From: Actinomycetota bacterium
GTDB taxonomy: Bacteria > Actinomycetota > Rubrobacteria > Rubrobacterales > Rubrobacteraceae
Reading direction: 5' to 3'
Assembly (NCBI GenBank): GCA_020200675.1
Contig: JAIVIG010000323.1
Coordinates: 1-6,672 of the forward strand
Length of the DNA stretch: 6,672 nucleotides
Of this stretch, positions 1 to 5,372 are shown one piece after another. The notes beneath the pieces were generated by a model. It did no database searches. It had not been told where the DNA came from and saw only the letters and a list, made by a program, of their open reading frames with translations. The position numbers were made by a program, and so were the translations under genes. Numbering within the stretch: the stretch's first letter is position 1; the number at the start of each line of letters is the position of its first letter.

Positions 1-46
1 GCGTCGAAGTGAATGGGGCGTTCGGAGCCGCACTATCTGTTTGTGA

Positions 47-169
47 GTTAGAACCATCATCGTCATCATCGCGACCATAGCGGTAAGCCGGGCCGCCGAA
101 CGGGCCAAGAAGGCCGAAGAGGAGAAGGACAAGGGCATTCTGGGCCTCGGTCGCTCGAACAAAGAGTAG
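47..169 (+). other. Orphan reading frame with hydrophobic stretch and Lys/Glu-rich tail, no usual start
   Basis: This frame reads a short hydrophobic run (IIVIIATIAV) followed by a charged stretch (AAERAKKAEEEKDKG) and ends in tandem TAG stops at 167-172. It looks like the end of a small single-pass membrane protein. However, an in-frame TGA lies at 44-46, and no ATG, GTG or TTG follows it before the hydrophobic run. Possible readings are the tail of an upstream gene disrupted by a frameshift, a gene with a rare ATC start, or a chance frame. The other two plus-strand frames from the left edge close at 44-46 and 78-80. I do not recognise a family. Confidence 0.25.
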
Positions 170-182
170 TAGCAGCGAGAGC

Positions 183-208
183 CGGGGGAGAGGGGCAGCG
201 CTCCCCCG
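183..208. terminator. GC-rich hairpin between convergent genes, possible bidirectional terminator
   Basis: CGGGGGAG (183-190) pairs perfectly with CTCCCCCG (201-208) around a 10-nt loop. It lies just past the DUF151 stop codon on the minus strand and past the left-edge frame on the plus strand. Neither side has a real U-run, so termination efficiency is uncertain. Confidence 0.45.
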
Positions 209-220
209 TACGAACTCCTC

Positions 221-721
221 TTACTTGAAGTCCTCCGGGGAGACCCGGTTCATCCAGTCCTTGAACTTGTCCACGACCTCTTCTTCGGGGGCGTCCTCCA
301 TCGCCTCCTCGAAGACGACCGCTGCCTCCTCGATCACGGCGTCGGCGGCGAAGATGGGGGCGTTGGTGCGGACGGCGATCGCGATGGCATCCGAGGGCCG
401 GCAGTCGACCTCCACGGTGCGGCCGTCGATCTCGACGTGCAAGGTCGCGAAGAACGTCGAGTCCCGAAGCTCGGTGACGGTGATGCGCTCCAGGGAGGCA
501 CCGAGTTCGTTCACGATGTTAACGGTCAGGTCGTGGGTCAAGGGTCTGCTGAACTCCTGGTTCTGGAGCTTCATCAAGATAGAACGGGCCTCCGGTTGGC
601 CGATCCAGATCGGCAGGTAGCGGTTCTCTTCCTCGACCTTCAGGATGACTATCGGACTGGAGCTGAAAAGGTCCAGGTTGATCCCGTAGACGGACATCTT
701 TGTGAAGCCGTTGGCGCTCAC
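221..721 (-). CDS. Bifunctional nuclease (BFN)/DUF151 family protein
   Basis: This is a 166-aa cytosolic protein of the DUF151/BFN family. Landmarks are PIWIG (residues 37-41), RPLTHDL (59-65), the TELRDSTFFA strand region (83-92) and the hallmark RPSDAIAIAVR (108-118). An acidic C-terminal tail ends in NRVSPEDF, common in actinobacterial members. Plant and Thermotoga relatives have been reported to have nuclease activity, but the role in actinobacteria is not settled. The chosen start is GTG at 721, preceded by GAGAGGAG about 11 nt upstream. An internal ATG (Met9, codon at 695-697) gives the more usual N-terminus for the family but has no visible ribosome site. The gene has its own promoter and belongs to the core genome, outside the integrated element. 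Confidence 0.93.
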   Translation of the reverse strand: MSANGFTKMSVYGINLDLFSSSPIVILKVEEENRYLPIWIGQPEARSILMKLQNQEFSRPLTHDLTVNIVNELGASLERITVTELRDSTFFATLHVEIDGRTVEVDCRPSDAIAIAVRTNAPIFAADAVIEEAAVVFEEAMEDAPEEEVVDKFKDWMNRVSPEDFK

Positions 722-790
722 TGGCTAATTTGCTCCTCTCAGGCTGCGGAACAGCAACGGTTTCCCGGCTGATCTCGTACATCTACCCCG

Positions 791-819
791 ATTCTACTTT
801 GAGACTCCCGACCCTTCAA
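791..819 (-). promoter_or_regulatory. Sigma70-type promoter of the DUF151 gene
   Basis: On the minus strand, TTGAAG (-35, complement of 814-819) and TAGAAT (-10, complement of 791-796) are separated by exactly 17 bp. The predicted transcription start is about 60 nt upstream of the GTG start at 721. Both boxes are close to the housekeeping consensus. Confidence 0.6.
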
Positions 820-863
820 TCTCCACCGCAAAGATACGCCTCGATAGGCCACCCTTCGTGGTG

Positions 864-869
864 TACAAT
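864..869 (+). promoter_or_regulatory. Probable -10 box of the tRNA-Ile promoter
   Basis: TACAAT lies 39 nt before the mature tRNA 5' end, a normal distance for a tRNA leader. The matching -35 region (about 841-846, TCGATA) is poor. A CCGCCG-AAAG-CGGCGG hairpin at 884-899 would lie in the precursor leader, just before the expected RNase P cut. Confidence 0.35.
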
Positions 870-908
870 ACCCGACGTTGACGCCGCCGAAAGCGGCGGA
901 CTTTCGAA

Positions 909-983
<75 letters not shown>

Positions 984-1023
984 TCGAAGATCCCTTTATT
1001 TATCGAAAGAACGCAGCACATGA

Positions 1024-1052
1024 AGAAGGCCGGGAGATAGTCCCGGCCTTCT
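1024..1052. terminator. 12-bp hairpin between tRNA-Ile and the integrase, probable bidirectional terminator
   Basis: AGAAGGCCGGGA (1024-1035) pairs perfectly with TCCCGGCCTTCT (1041-1052) around a 5-nt loop GATAG. It is placed to end both tRNA transcription (plus) and integrase transcription (minus, stop at 1083). The flanking sequence is only moderately U-rich: TTCTGT on plus and CCTTCTTCAT on minus. Confidence 0.6.
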
Positions 1053-1071
1053 GTACACCATTTGTACACCA
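1052..1071. repeat. Two TGTACACCA direct repeats, candidate integrase arm-type sites
   Basis: TGTACACCA occurs at 1052-1060 and 1063-1071, offset by 11 bp or about one helical turn, so a protein would bind both copies on one DNA face. The pair lies between the tRNA attachment site and the integrase stop, where arm-type sites for an N-terminal arm-binding domain are expected. Binding is inferred; the repeats themselves are seen directly. Confidence 0.5.
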
Positions 1072-1082
1072 ATTGGGATGGC

Positions 1083-2219
1083 TCAGCTTAAAGCCTCGCC
1101 CATCGCATCGGCAGCTTCGCCGCCCATCCCCGGCAGCATGTGTGAGTAGGTGTCGAGGGTTATGACGATGGAGGCGTGTCCCAAAAGTTCCTGGACGAAC
1201 TTGGGGTGGACGTTCTTCTGGAACAGGAGCGAGGCGCAGGTGTGCCGGAGGTCGTGGAACGTGATCCCCGGCAGCCCTGCCCTCTCCAAGAGCGGCAGGA
1301 ACGACCGCTGTCGCAGGTTGGACGGGTTGACGAGCCCGCCGCCCTCGCCCGCAAACACGAGCCCCTGGTCCCCGTACAGAGAGCCGGCCTTCAGCTTCTC
1401 CCCGGCCTGGTGCGCCCGGTGATGCCTGAGGGCCTCGACCGCCCGTGGCGTCAGCCGCACGGTGCGCCGGCTCTTCTTCGTCTTCGGCTCCCCGAGCGCC
1501 ACCTTGCCGCCGTGCCGCGTGAGCGTGCGCCTGACCCGCAGCGCTCCGGCCTCCAGGTCCACGTCCGCCCACTTGAGACCCAGTAGCTCGCCCTCCCTCA
1601 TCCCGGTGGAGACGGCCAGCACGTAGAGGGCTTCGAGCCGGTCGTCGCGCGCGACGTCGAGCAACCGGCGCGCCTCTTCGGGGGAGAGCGGACGCATCTC
1701 CTTCCTCGGGGCTGGCCTCGGAGCTTTCACGGCGTCCGCAACGTTGCGCGGCACCAGGTTCCACTCGACGGCCTGCTTGAGGGCCTTGTGCAGCACCGTG
1801 TGGCACTTGTGGACCGTGGCCGGGGCGAGCCCCGTGTCCAGCCGGTCGCGGTAGAAGCGCTGGACGTGCATCACCGTCAGCTTCGAGAGCTTGAGCCCGC
1901 CGAGGACCGAGGCGATGTGCTTCCTGCAGATGATCTCGTAGCAGTCATATGTGCTGTCCCGCACGGAGCCGCGCACGGAGTCCTTGAGCCATCCGTCCAG
2001 GTACTCGCCCACGGTCATGTTCTCGTCGTCGAAGACGATCCCGTCCGCCCGGTCCGCCAGCGCCTTCGCCAGCCTGTCGCGCACCTCCGCCCGCGTCTTG
2101 CCGTAGACGGTCCTGCGCTTCGTCCCCGCCGGCGTCTCCACCGTGTAGCGGGCCATCCACAGGTCCCTCTTCGGGTGCCGGGAGATGGATCCCTCCCCGT
2201 TGCCGCGCCTCTTTGTCAC
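1083..2219 (-). CDS. Tyrosine recombinase/site-specific integrase of a mobile element
   Basis: A complete 378-aa integrase. Residues about 8-55 resemble an arm-DNA-binding domain (GNGEGSI, YGKTRAEV). Residues about 70-150 form the SAM-like core-binding domain, and about 175-365 the catalytic domain. The catalytic set is complete: R208 (GMREGELLGLKW), a hairpin lysine at 246-249 (KTKK), H322 and R325 (HDLRHT), H348 (LGHAS) and nucleophile Y358 (TLDTYSH). The GTG start at 2219 is chosen because GAGAGGAGGAG lies just upstream; the open frame runs on to 2828 but crosses the divergent small genes and lacks family similarity there. The gene converges on tRNA-Ile, the probable target. It catalyses integration and probably excision; no excisionase gene is recognised nearby. 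Confidence 0.95.
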   Translation of the reverse strand: MTKRRGNGEGSISRHPKRDLWMARYTVETPAGTKRRTVYGKTRAEVRDRLAKALADRADGIVFDDENMTVGEYLDGWLKDSVRGSVRDSTYDCYEIICRKHIASVLGGLKLSKLTVMHVQRFYRDRLDTGLAPATVHKCHTVLHKALKQAVEWNLVPRNVADAVKAPRPAPRKEMRPLSPEEARRLLDVARDDRLEALYVLAVSTGMREGELLGLKWADVDLEAGALRVRRTLTRHGGKVALGEPKTKKSRRTVRLTPRAVEALRHHRAHQAGEKLKAGSLYGDQGLVFAGEGGGLVNPSNLRQRSFLPLLERAGLPGITFHDLRHTCASLLFQKNVHPKFVQELLGHASIVITLDTYSHMLPGMGGEAADAMGEALS

Positions 2220-2277
2220 GCCACTCCTCCTCTCCTCGGCCGCCGACAGAGAGCGCCGGCGGCACACCACCAGAAAC

Positions 2278-2306
2278 GTACTATCAGTACAACCGATCAA
2301 AATGAT
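2278..2306. promoter_or_regulatory. Two short palindromes between the integrase and the divergent 72-aa gene
   Basis: GTACT-ATC-AGTAC (2278-2290) and ATCA-AAA-TGAT (2296-2306) lie side by side in an AT-richer patch of the divergent intergenic region. Their position suits operators controlling the integrase and the outward operon. No matching regulator is identified, and short palindromes can arise by chance. Confidence 0.3.
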
Positions 2307-2343
2307 ATCCCTTCGGTACGATTTCCGGGAGAGACCTTGCCGG

Positions 2344-2372
2344 TTCGGGCCTTTGCCCGTCTGCGCTATACT
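2344..2372 (+). promoter_or_regulatory. Probable promoter of the 72-aa gene and possibly the toxin-antitoxin pair
   Basis: TATACT at 2367-2372 is a good -10 box. TTCGGG at 2344-2349, 17 bp upstream, is a weak -35. The start would fall near 2379, leaving about 21 nt of leader that carries the purine-rich GGAGAAAGAAGG ahead of the ATG at 2400. Confidence 0.5.
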
Positions 2373-2399
2373 GATCGGGCACGGAGAAAGAAGGTTGCC

Positions 2400-2618
2400 A
2401 TGGCAGAGCGAGCCGAGACGACAGAGAACCAGATCCGCGAGCTCTCGAAGGAAGAAGGCCGCGAGATGTTCGACCGCGCCGTGCGGCGTAAGTTGGGAAT
2501 CTCCGGCGAGGAGTTCATGCGCCGCTGGGACGCCGGCTACTACGACGACCCGGACGACCGGACGAAGAACCCGCCGGAGGTCATGGCCCTCGGTATGCTC
2601 ATGGACTTCGCCCGGTAG
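2400..2618 (+). CDS. Small conserved-looking hypothetical protein, 72 aa
   Basis: A 72-aa acidic soluble protein with no signal peptide or membrane segment. The ATG at 2400 follows GGAGAAAGAAGG and a TATACT -10 box, which supports a real gene. Notable parts are a charged helical start (residues 10-30), KLGISGEEFMRRWDAG (31-46), an Asp-rich stretch (YYDDPDD, 47-53) and PPEVMALGMLMDFAR at the C-terminus. The pattern 'G-[IM]-SGEEF-RRWDAG ... PEVM' looks like a family of small actinobacterial proteins I have seen without an assigned function, but I cannot name it. It is the first gene divergent from the integrase and lies 82 nt before the toxin-antitoxin pair, so cotranscription is possible. It could be an element accessory protein or a small regulator. 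Confidence 0.75.
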   Translation: MAERAETTENQIRELSKEEGREMFDRAVRRKLGISGEEFMRRWDAGYYDDPDDRTKNPPEVMALGMLMDFAR

Positions 2619-2700
2619 GGCGGACGCCAGCATGGGCTGCGGCGCCAAATCTCTCCGCGAAGGCCAGGACCATGGGAAAAGGCTGAGAGGAGTAAGTACG

Positions 2701-2865
2701 ATGGCAGACAAGAAGACGAGGATAAAGCCTTCCAGAAAGGCCACCGGAGATCCCAAACGTTGGGCGAAAAGGGCGCGCGAGTTCTCCGACAGGCTCGCCG
2801 CTTCGGGCCGCACCTTCTCGGACTCCACCGAGACTGTGAGGGCCGACCGAGACTCCAGGGTTTGA
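2701..2865 (+). CDS. VapB-like antitoxin, small (54 aa)
   Basis: A 54-aa protein starting at ATG 2701 behind AGAGGAG (about 2687-2693). The N-terminal half is strongly basic (KKTRIKPSRKATGDPKRWAKRAREF). The C-terminus, TFSDSTETVRADRDSRV (38-54), resembles the toxin-binding tails of short antitoxins paired with PIN toxins, which often end in an 'R-x-DRD' type motif. No ribbon-helix-helix or AbrB domain is evident, so DNA binding and autoregulation are uncertain; the basic N-terminus could contact nucleic acid. The stop TGA at 2863-2865 overlaps the TTG start of the PIN toxin gene by two bases, typical of coupled toxin-antitoxin pairs. The role is inferred mostly from the neighbour and tail. 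Confidence 0.7.
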   Translation: MADKKTRIKPSRKATGDPKRWAKRAREFSDRLAASGRTFSDSTETVRADRDSRV

Positions 2866-3335
2866 GCGAGGGAAGCGGCTCACCAGAGCTGGTCCTCGAC
2901 ACCAGCGTCGCGGTAAAGTTCCACGTCCCCGAGGAGCGCCACGAAGAGGCCCGCACTCTTCAGCGCGGCTTCGAGGACGGCGCGGTGTCGCTGCTCGCTC
3001 CGGGCACGGTGCTCCCGGAAGTCTTCAACGCCTTCTGGCAGAAGCACCGGCGAGGTGAGTTGACCAGCGACGAGGTACGCGCCGGGTGGGAGCTGATCTC
3101 GGAGCTGCCGCTCGCTCTCTACTCACCGGAGGACCTGATCGGCCGTGCCGTCGACATCTCCTTCGAGACCGGCGTGATCATCTACGATGCCTTGTTCCTG
3201 GCCCTCGCCGAGGACGCCGAAACGGTCGTGATCACCGACGACGGCAAGCTTCTCAAGGCCGTGAAGGACACTCCCCACGCCCGTCTCGCGCATCCCCTGG
3301 CCCAAGTCGTCAGCCTCATCTCGGACAACAACTAA
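2862..3335 (+). CDS. VapC-like PIN-domain ribonuclease toxin
   Basis: A 157-aa single-domain PIN protein, normal for the VapC family. The acidic metal-binding set is present: D13 in VLDTSVAVK, E53 in PEVFNAF, D109 in IIYDALFLALA and D126/D127 in VITDDGKLL. These proteins are Mg/Mn-dependent RNases that cut tRNA or rRNA and are neutralised by their cognate antitoxin. The start is taken as TTG 2862, which overlaps the antitoxin stop (TTGA); it leaves a 10-residue lead-in before the first beta strand. No good ATG or GTG start exists in frame nearby, and ribosome binding here is probably coupled to antitoxin translation. The pair is likely a maintenance or defence module of the integrated element. 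Confidence 0.88.
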   Translation: MSEGSGSPELVLDTSVAVKFHVPEERHEEARTLQRGFEDGAVSLLAPGTVLPEVFNAFWQKHRRGELTSDEVRAGWELISELPLALYSPEDLIGRAVDISFETGVIIYDALFLALAEDAETVVITDDGKLLKAVKDTPHARLAHPLAQVVSLISDNN

Positions 3336-3348
3336 CTCATACCTTCAA

Positions 3349-3450
3349 TACGATGGCTTCATCGAGCTCGAAGACGTGCTGGCGATGGCGATACGAGAGT
3401 TTGGTGTCAGGCCCCGGCGTGAGGATTGGGCCGAGATCCTCGGCCCTTAA
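3349..3450 (+). pseudogene. Possible gene remnant, C-terminal fragment of about 33 codons
   Basis: Between the PIN toxin and the sigma operon, one frame reads YDGFIELEDVLAMAIREFGV then RPRREDWAEILGP and stops at TAA 3448-3450. Composition and codon use look like genuine protein, with mostly G or C at third positions, yet there is no credible start codon with a ribosome site. It may be the decayed 3' end of a gene lost by rearrangement. The last codons overlap a terminator-like hairpin. It could also be chance in GC-rich DNA. No family is recognised. Confidence 0.3.
3428..3450 (+). terminator. Hairpin downstream of the toxin-antitoxin genes, possible terminator
   Basis: GGGCCGAG (3428-3435) pairs perfectly with CTCGGCCC (3439-3446) around a tight 3-nt loop, followed only by TTAAAG. 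It could separate transcription of the VapBC-like pair from the sigma-factor operon. The missing U-run lowers confidence. Confidence 0.4.
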
Positions 3451-3493
3451 AGCGTCCCTCCCGAAGCACACTTATCAAGATAGAGCGGTGGCT

Positions 3494-3520
3494 GTCGAGC
3501 TTGTCGAGCTTGTCGAACTT
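3494..3520 (+). repeat. Triple 9-bp tandem repeat merging into the sigma-operon promoter
   Basis: GTCGAGCTT (3494-3502), GTCGAGCTT (3503-3511) and GTCGAACTT (3512-3520) stand head to tail. The third unit forms the -35 half of the bipartite element shared with the 387-aa gene. Upstream units may be extra binding sites for a regulator, or products of local slippage. The second copy of the element near 5373 has no such repeats. Confidence 0.7.
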
Positions 3521-3539
3521 TTGAACGACACGAGGGGAA
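3511..3539 (+). promoter_or_regulatory. ECF-type promoter candidate, copy 1 (sigma-factor operon)
   Basis: TGTCGAACTTTTG (3511-3523), 10 nt, then GGGGAA (3534-3539). The same two blocks with the same 10-nt gap occur at 5373-5401 before the 387-aa gene. GAACTT matches the typical -35 core of ECF sigma promoters, and GGGGAA lies where a -10 element would be. Similarity continues weakly into a GTAG...GAGG Shine-Dalgarno region. Recognition by the adjacent sigma factor is inferred. Confidence 0.65.
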
Positions 3540-3565
3540 CTACTCGGTAGAGAGGAAGGAGTTGC

Positions 3566-3637
3566 GTGAGCGTCGTCCGAGCCCAGTCGCCAAGATGTAT
3601 CGGATACACCCAGGTAGCAGAGGGAACCCATCTGTGA
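3566..3637 (+). CDS. Possible 23-aa leader peptide ahead of the sigma factor gene
   Basis: A GTG at 3566 follows AGGAAGGAG (3553-3561) by 4 nt and opens a 23-codon frame. Its stop TGA (3635-3637) overlaps the proposed GTG start of the sigma gene (3634-3636) as GTGA. That overlap is the usual sign of translational coupling. The peptide begins MSVVRAQSPRC and has no recognisable domain. Against it, the sigma frame itself is open through this stretch from a TTG at 3562, so the ribosome site may instead serve a longer sigma protein. Both frames have middling third-position GC here, which does not settle the question. Confidence 0.3.
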   Translation: MSVVRAQSPRCIGYTQVAEGTHL

Positions 3638-4266
3638 CGGAACGTCCTGCAAACGAGGGCCGGAGCCTACGAGATCGTCTGCTCGCTGGCGACACGACCG
3701 CCTCGAACGACGTGGTTGCTGTTTACCTGGACGATCTCGCGGACTGGCTTGAGGGCCGCTATCCTCAAGAGCACCCCAACGATTGCTCCACAGCCGCCGC
3801 GGATGCCATCCTGACGTTTATCAGGCGCCCGGAAGTCTACGATCCCGAGCGGTTGACCCTGAAGTCGTATCTGCGGATGTCCGCCAATGGCGACATGAAG
3901 AACCTTCTCAGGTCCGAGCGTCGGCACGGCAAGCGTCGCGTAAACCTGGAGCTCGCCGAGCCAACCGTCGAGAAGCAGTTGCGAGATGAAGAAGCCGATC
4001 CGGCGCGCATCCTGGAACGCCGCTCGGATGAAGAAGAAGCAGAAGAGAGATTGCGTTCCTTGATACCGGACTGGCTCGCTACCGGACTTACTCCAGAGGA
4101 GGTCCAGATGCTAGGGCTCATGCGCATCAAGGAGCGAAGAACCACCGTTTACGCGGCGGCGCTCGGGATCTCGCACCTTCCCTTCAAAGAGCAGCAGAAG
4201 CGAGTGAAACAGACGAAGGATCGTTTGAACAAACGAACGGAAAGGATGGGCGGCCAAGATGACTGA
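3634..4266 (+). CDS. ECF-like sigma-70 family RNA polymerase sigma factor
   Basis: With the GTG start at 3634 the protein has 210 residues, a normal ECF length. Residues about 28-100 look like sigma region 2: YLDDLADWLEGRYP, the AAADAILTFIRRPEVYDP stretch, LTLKSYLRMSANGDMKNLLR and SERRHGKRR. An acidic linker (about 106-138) leads to a region-4-like segment (about 143-205) with AAALGISHLP and KRVKQTKDRLNKRTERM. It is divergent from textbook ECF groups, and region 4 is only recognisable in outline. The GTG follows AGAGGG by about 9 nt. A TTG at 3562 would add 24 residues and cannot be excluded. The end overlaps the next gene by 8 nt, so the two are coupled. It probably directs RNA polymerase to the bipartite element seen before its own operon and before the 387-aa gene. 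Confidence 0.72.
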   Translation: MTERPANEGRSLRDRLLAGDTTASNDVVAVYLDDLADWLEGRYPQEHPNDCSTAAADAILTFIRRPEVYDPERLTLKSYLRMSANGDMKNLLRSERRHGKRRVNLELAEPTVEKQLRDEEADPARILERRSDEEEAEERLRSLIPDWLATGLTPEEVQMLGLMRIKERRTTVYAAALGISHLPFKEQQKRVKQTKDRLNKRTERMGGQDD

Positions 4267-4630
4267 CAGGATCGCCGCGCTGGCACGCCGGGTCGAGGAC
4301 GAGGAGTTCTTCCTCGCCTCCGTACTGGCCGATTATGCGCGCACCGAGAATCTGGACGATCAGGGCTTGGCTGAAAAGCTCAGTTGCCCGGTGAAAACCC
4401 TCGTCTCCCTACGACTCTGTCTCCGGCCCAGCCCTGATCCGGATGTTTTTCGTCGGGAGGTGGATCGGATCGCCTCGCGTTTCGAGGTCGATGCCGGACT
4501 ACTCGCCGAGGCGATCCGAAGATCCGATGCTCTGAGAATAATGCGGAGCAAGGCGGACGCTGAAGAAGGTGGGCTGCTCATGGCTGCGAGGGACCGTCGC
4601 GAAGAAGACCCTGAAGGAGAACGATCATGA
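4259..4630 (+). CDS. Hypothetical helix-turn-helix-like protein, 123 aa
   Basis: A soluble 123-aa protein starting at ATG 4259 inside the end of the sigma gene (ATGACTGA overlap) and ending in an ATGA overlap with the peptidase gene. Residues 33-55 (DDQGLAEKLSCPVKTLVSLR...) read like an XRE-type helix-turn-helix: a QGLAEKL helix, a CPV turn and a TLVSLRLC recognition helix. Residues 62-88 (DVFRREVDRIASRFEVDAGLLAEAIRR) look like a second helical hairpin. The tail is charged and probably disordered. No zinc-binding anti-sigma motif (HxxxCxxC) is present. Being locked between the sigma factor and an ImmA-type peptidase, it could be a regulator or anti-sigma cleaved by the peptidase. That is inference; I do not recognise a named family. 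Confidence 0.8.
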   Translation: MTDRIAALARRVEDEEFFLASVLADYARTENLDDQGLAEKLSCPVKTLVSLRLCLRPSPDPDVFRREVDRIASRFEVDAGLLAEAIRRSDALRIMRSKADAEEGGLLMAARDRREEDPEGERS

Positions 4631-5370
4631 GCACGCCGCTCTGGATCAACGAGACCACCGAAATGTTCTGGACCCGCGCGGGCGTGCCAGAACCCTTCCC
4701 GAGGAACCTACGCATCCCCATAGCCAACTCGCTGCCATTGGCCGTAGTCTCGATGCCAGCCTTGCGGCTAGACAGCGTGGAACACTGGATGCGCAACCAG
4801 GGCGTGATCTGCGGTATCGGGATTGACGACCGGAGACTACGCGCCTGTCTGGTGGCTCGGTACGGGCAGGGCATAATCTTCCTGGACGGCTCCGATCCCG
4901 AAGACGAACAGAGGTTCTCTCTGGCGCACGAGCTCGCCCACTTCTTGCGAGACTACCTCGCGCCGCGTCGCCTCGCAAGCGAGCGGTTGGGTGAGGACGT
5001 GCTGGAGGTGCTTGACGGGGACCGTCCGCCTCGCCACGATGAGCGTGTTCATGCCCTGCTCGCGCGGGTCCAGATCGGTTTCCACGTGCATCTCATGGAT
5101 CGCTCTCCAGACGGCAACATAGTCAGCGACGCCATCGAAGAAGCGGAGAGAGACGCCGACCGGCTGGCGCTGGAACTCCTCGCTCCGTCCGAAGAGGTGC
5201 TCGAAGAGGTTCGCCAGTACTCTCCCGAGCAGCGGCGCGAGGCGCTGATTCGCTCGCTCGTAAACGTATACGGTATGCCCGCCACACTGGCCGCCTACTA
5301 TGCTCTGCTACTCGTTCCAAAACCCAAGAGAGAAGGGTCCTTCGTTCGCCGACTCGGGTTCACAACCTAG
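4627..5370 (+). CDS. ImmA/IrrE family zinc metallo-endopeptidase
   Basis: A 247-aa protein with the COG2856/ImmA-IrrE signature. IIFLDGSDPEDEQRFSLAHE leads into the zinc motif HELAH (H101, E102, H105). A second helix, EEAERDADRLALELLAP (171-187), corresponds to the family's 'E-x-E-A-N-x-F-A-x-x-L-L-M-P'. E174 is the likely third ligand, with D replacing the usual N at 178. ImmA and IrrE/PprI proteins cleave repressors such as ImmR or DdrO and so switch on mobile-element excision or DNA-damage genes. There is no signal peptide or membrane segment. ATG 4627 overlaps the preceding TGA. Between HELAH and E174 sits a charged insert (about 111-168) longer than in minimal members. The substrate is probably encoded nearby, with the 123-aa protein the best candidate. 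Confidence 0.9.
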   Translation: MSTPLWINETTEMFWTRAGVPEPFPRNLRIPIANSLPLAVVSMPALRLDSVEHWMRNQGVICGIGIDDRRLRACLVARYGQGIIFLDGSDPEDEQRFSLAHELAHFLRDYLAPRRLASERLGEDVLEVLDGDRPPRHDERVHALLARVQIGFHVHLMDRSPDGNIVSDAIEEAERDADRLALELLAPSEEVLEEVRQYSPEQRREALIRSLVNVYGMPATLAAYYALLLVPKPKREGSFVRRLGFTT

Positions 5371-5372
5371 CC

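Noticed and set aside
859..868. Inverted copy of the TGTACACC repeat upstream of the tRNA
   Set aside because: It lies on the chromosomal side of the attachment site and contains the tRNA -10 box TACAAT, so it is probably coincidental rather than an arm-type site.
1000..1806. Long open frame antisense-adjacent to the integrase frame on the minus strand (268 codons)
   Set aside because: Arg/Gly/Pro-rich translation typical of an alternate frame in GC-rich coding DNA; the true integrase frame covers it.
1788..2399. Plus-strand frame running into the 72-aa gene from inside the integrase
   Set aside because: Antisense shadow of the integrase; the real gene begins at ATG 2400 behind a promoter and ribosome site.
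2220..2828. N-terminal extension of the integrase frame by about 200 residues on the minus strand
   Set aside because: It runs antisense through the 72-aa gene and antitoxin gene, has no integrase similarity, and the GTG at 2219 has a strong ribosome site.
3086..3550. Plus-strand frame overlapping the PIN toxin and the intergenic region
   Set aside because: Arg/Gly/Pro-rich in the toxin part and low-complexity across the tandem repeats; no ribosome site.
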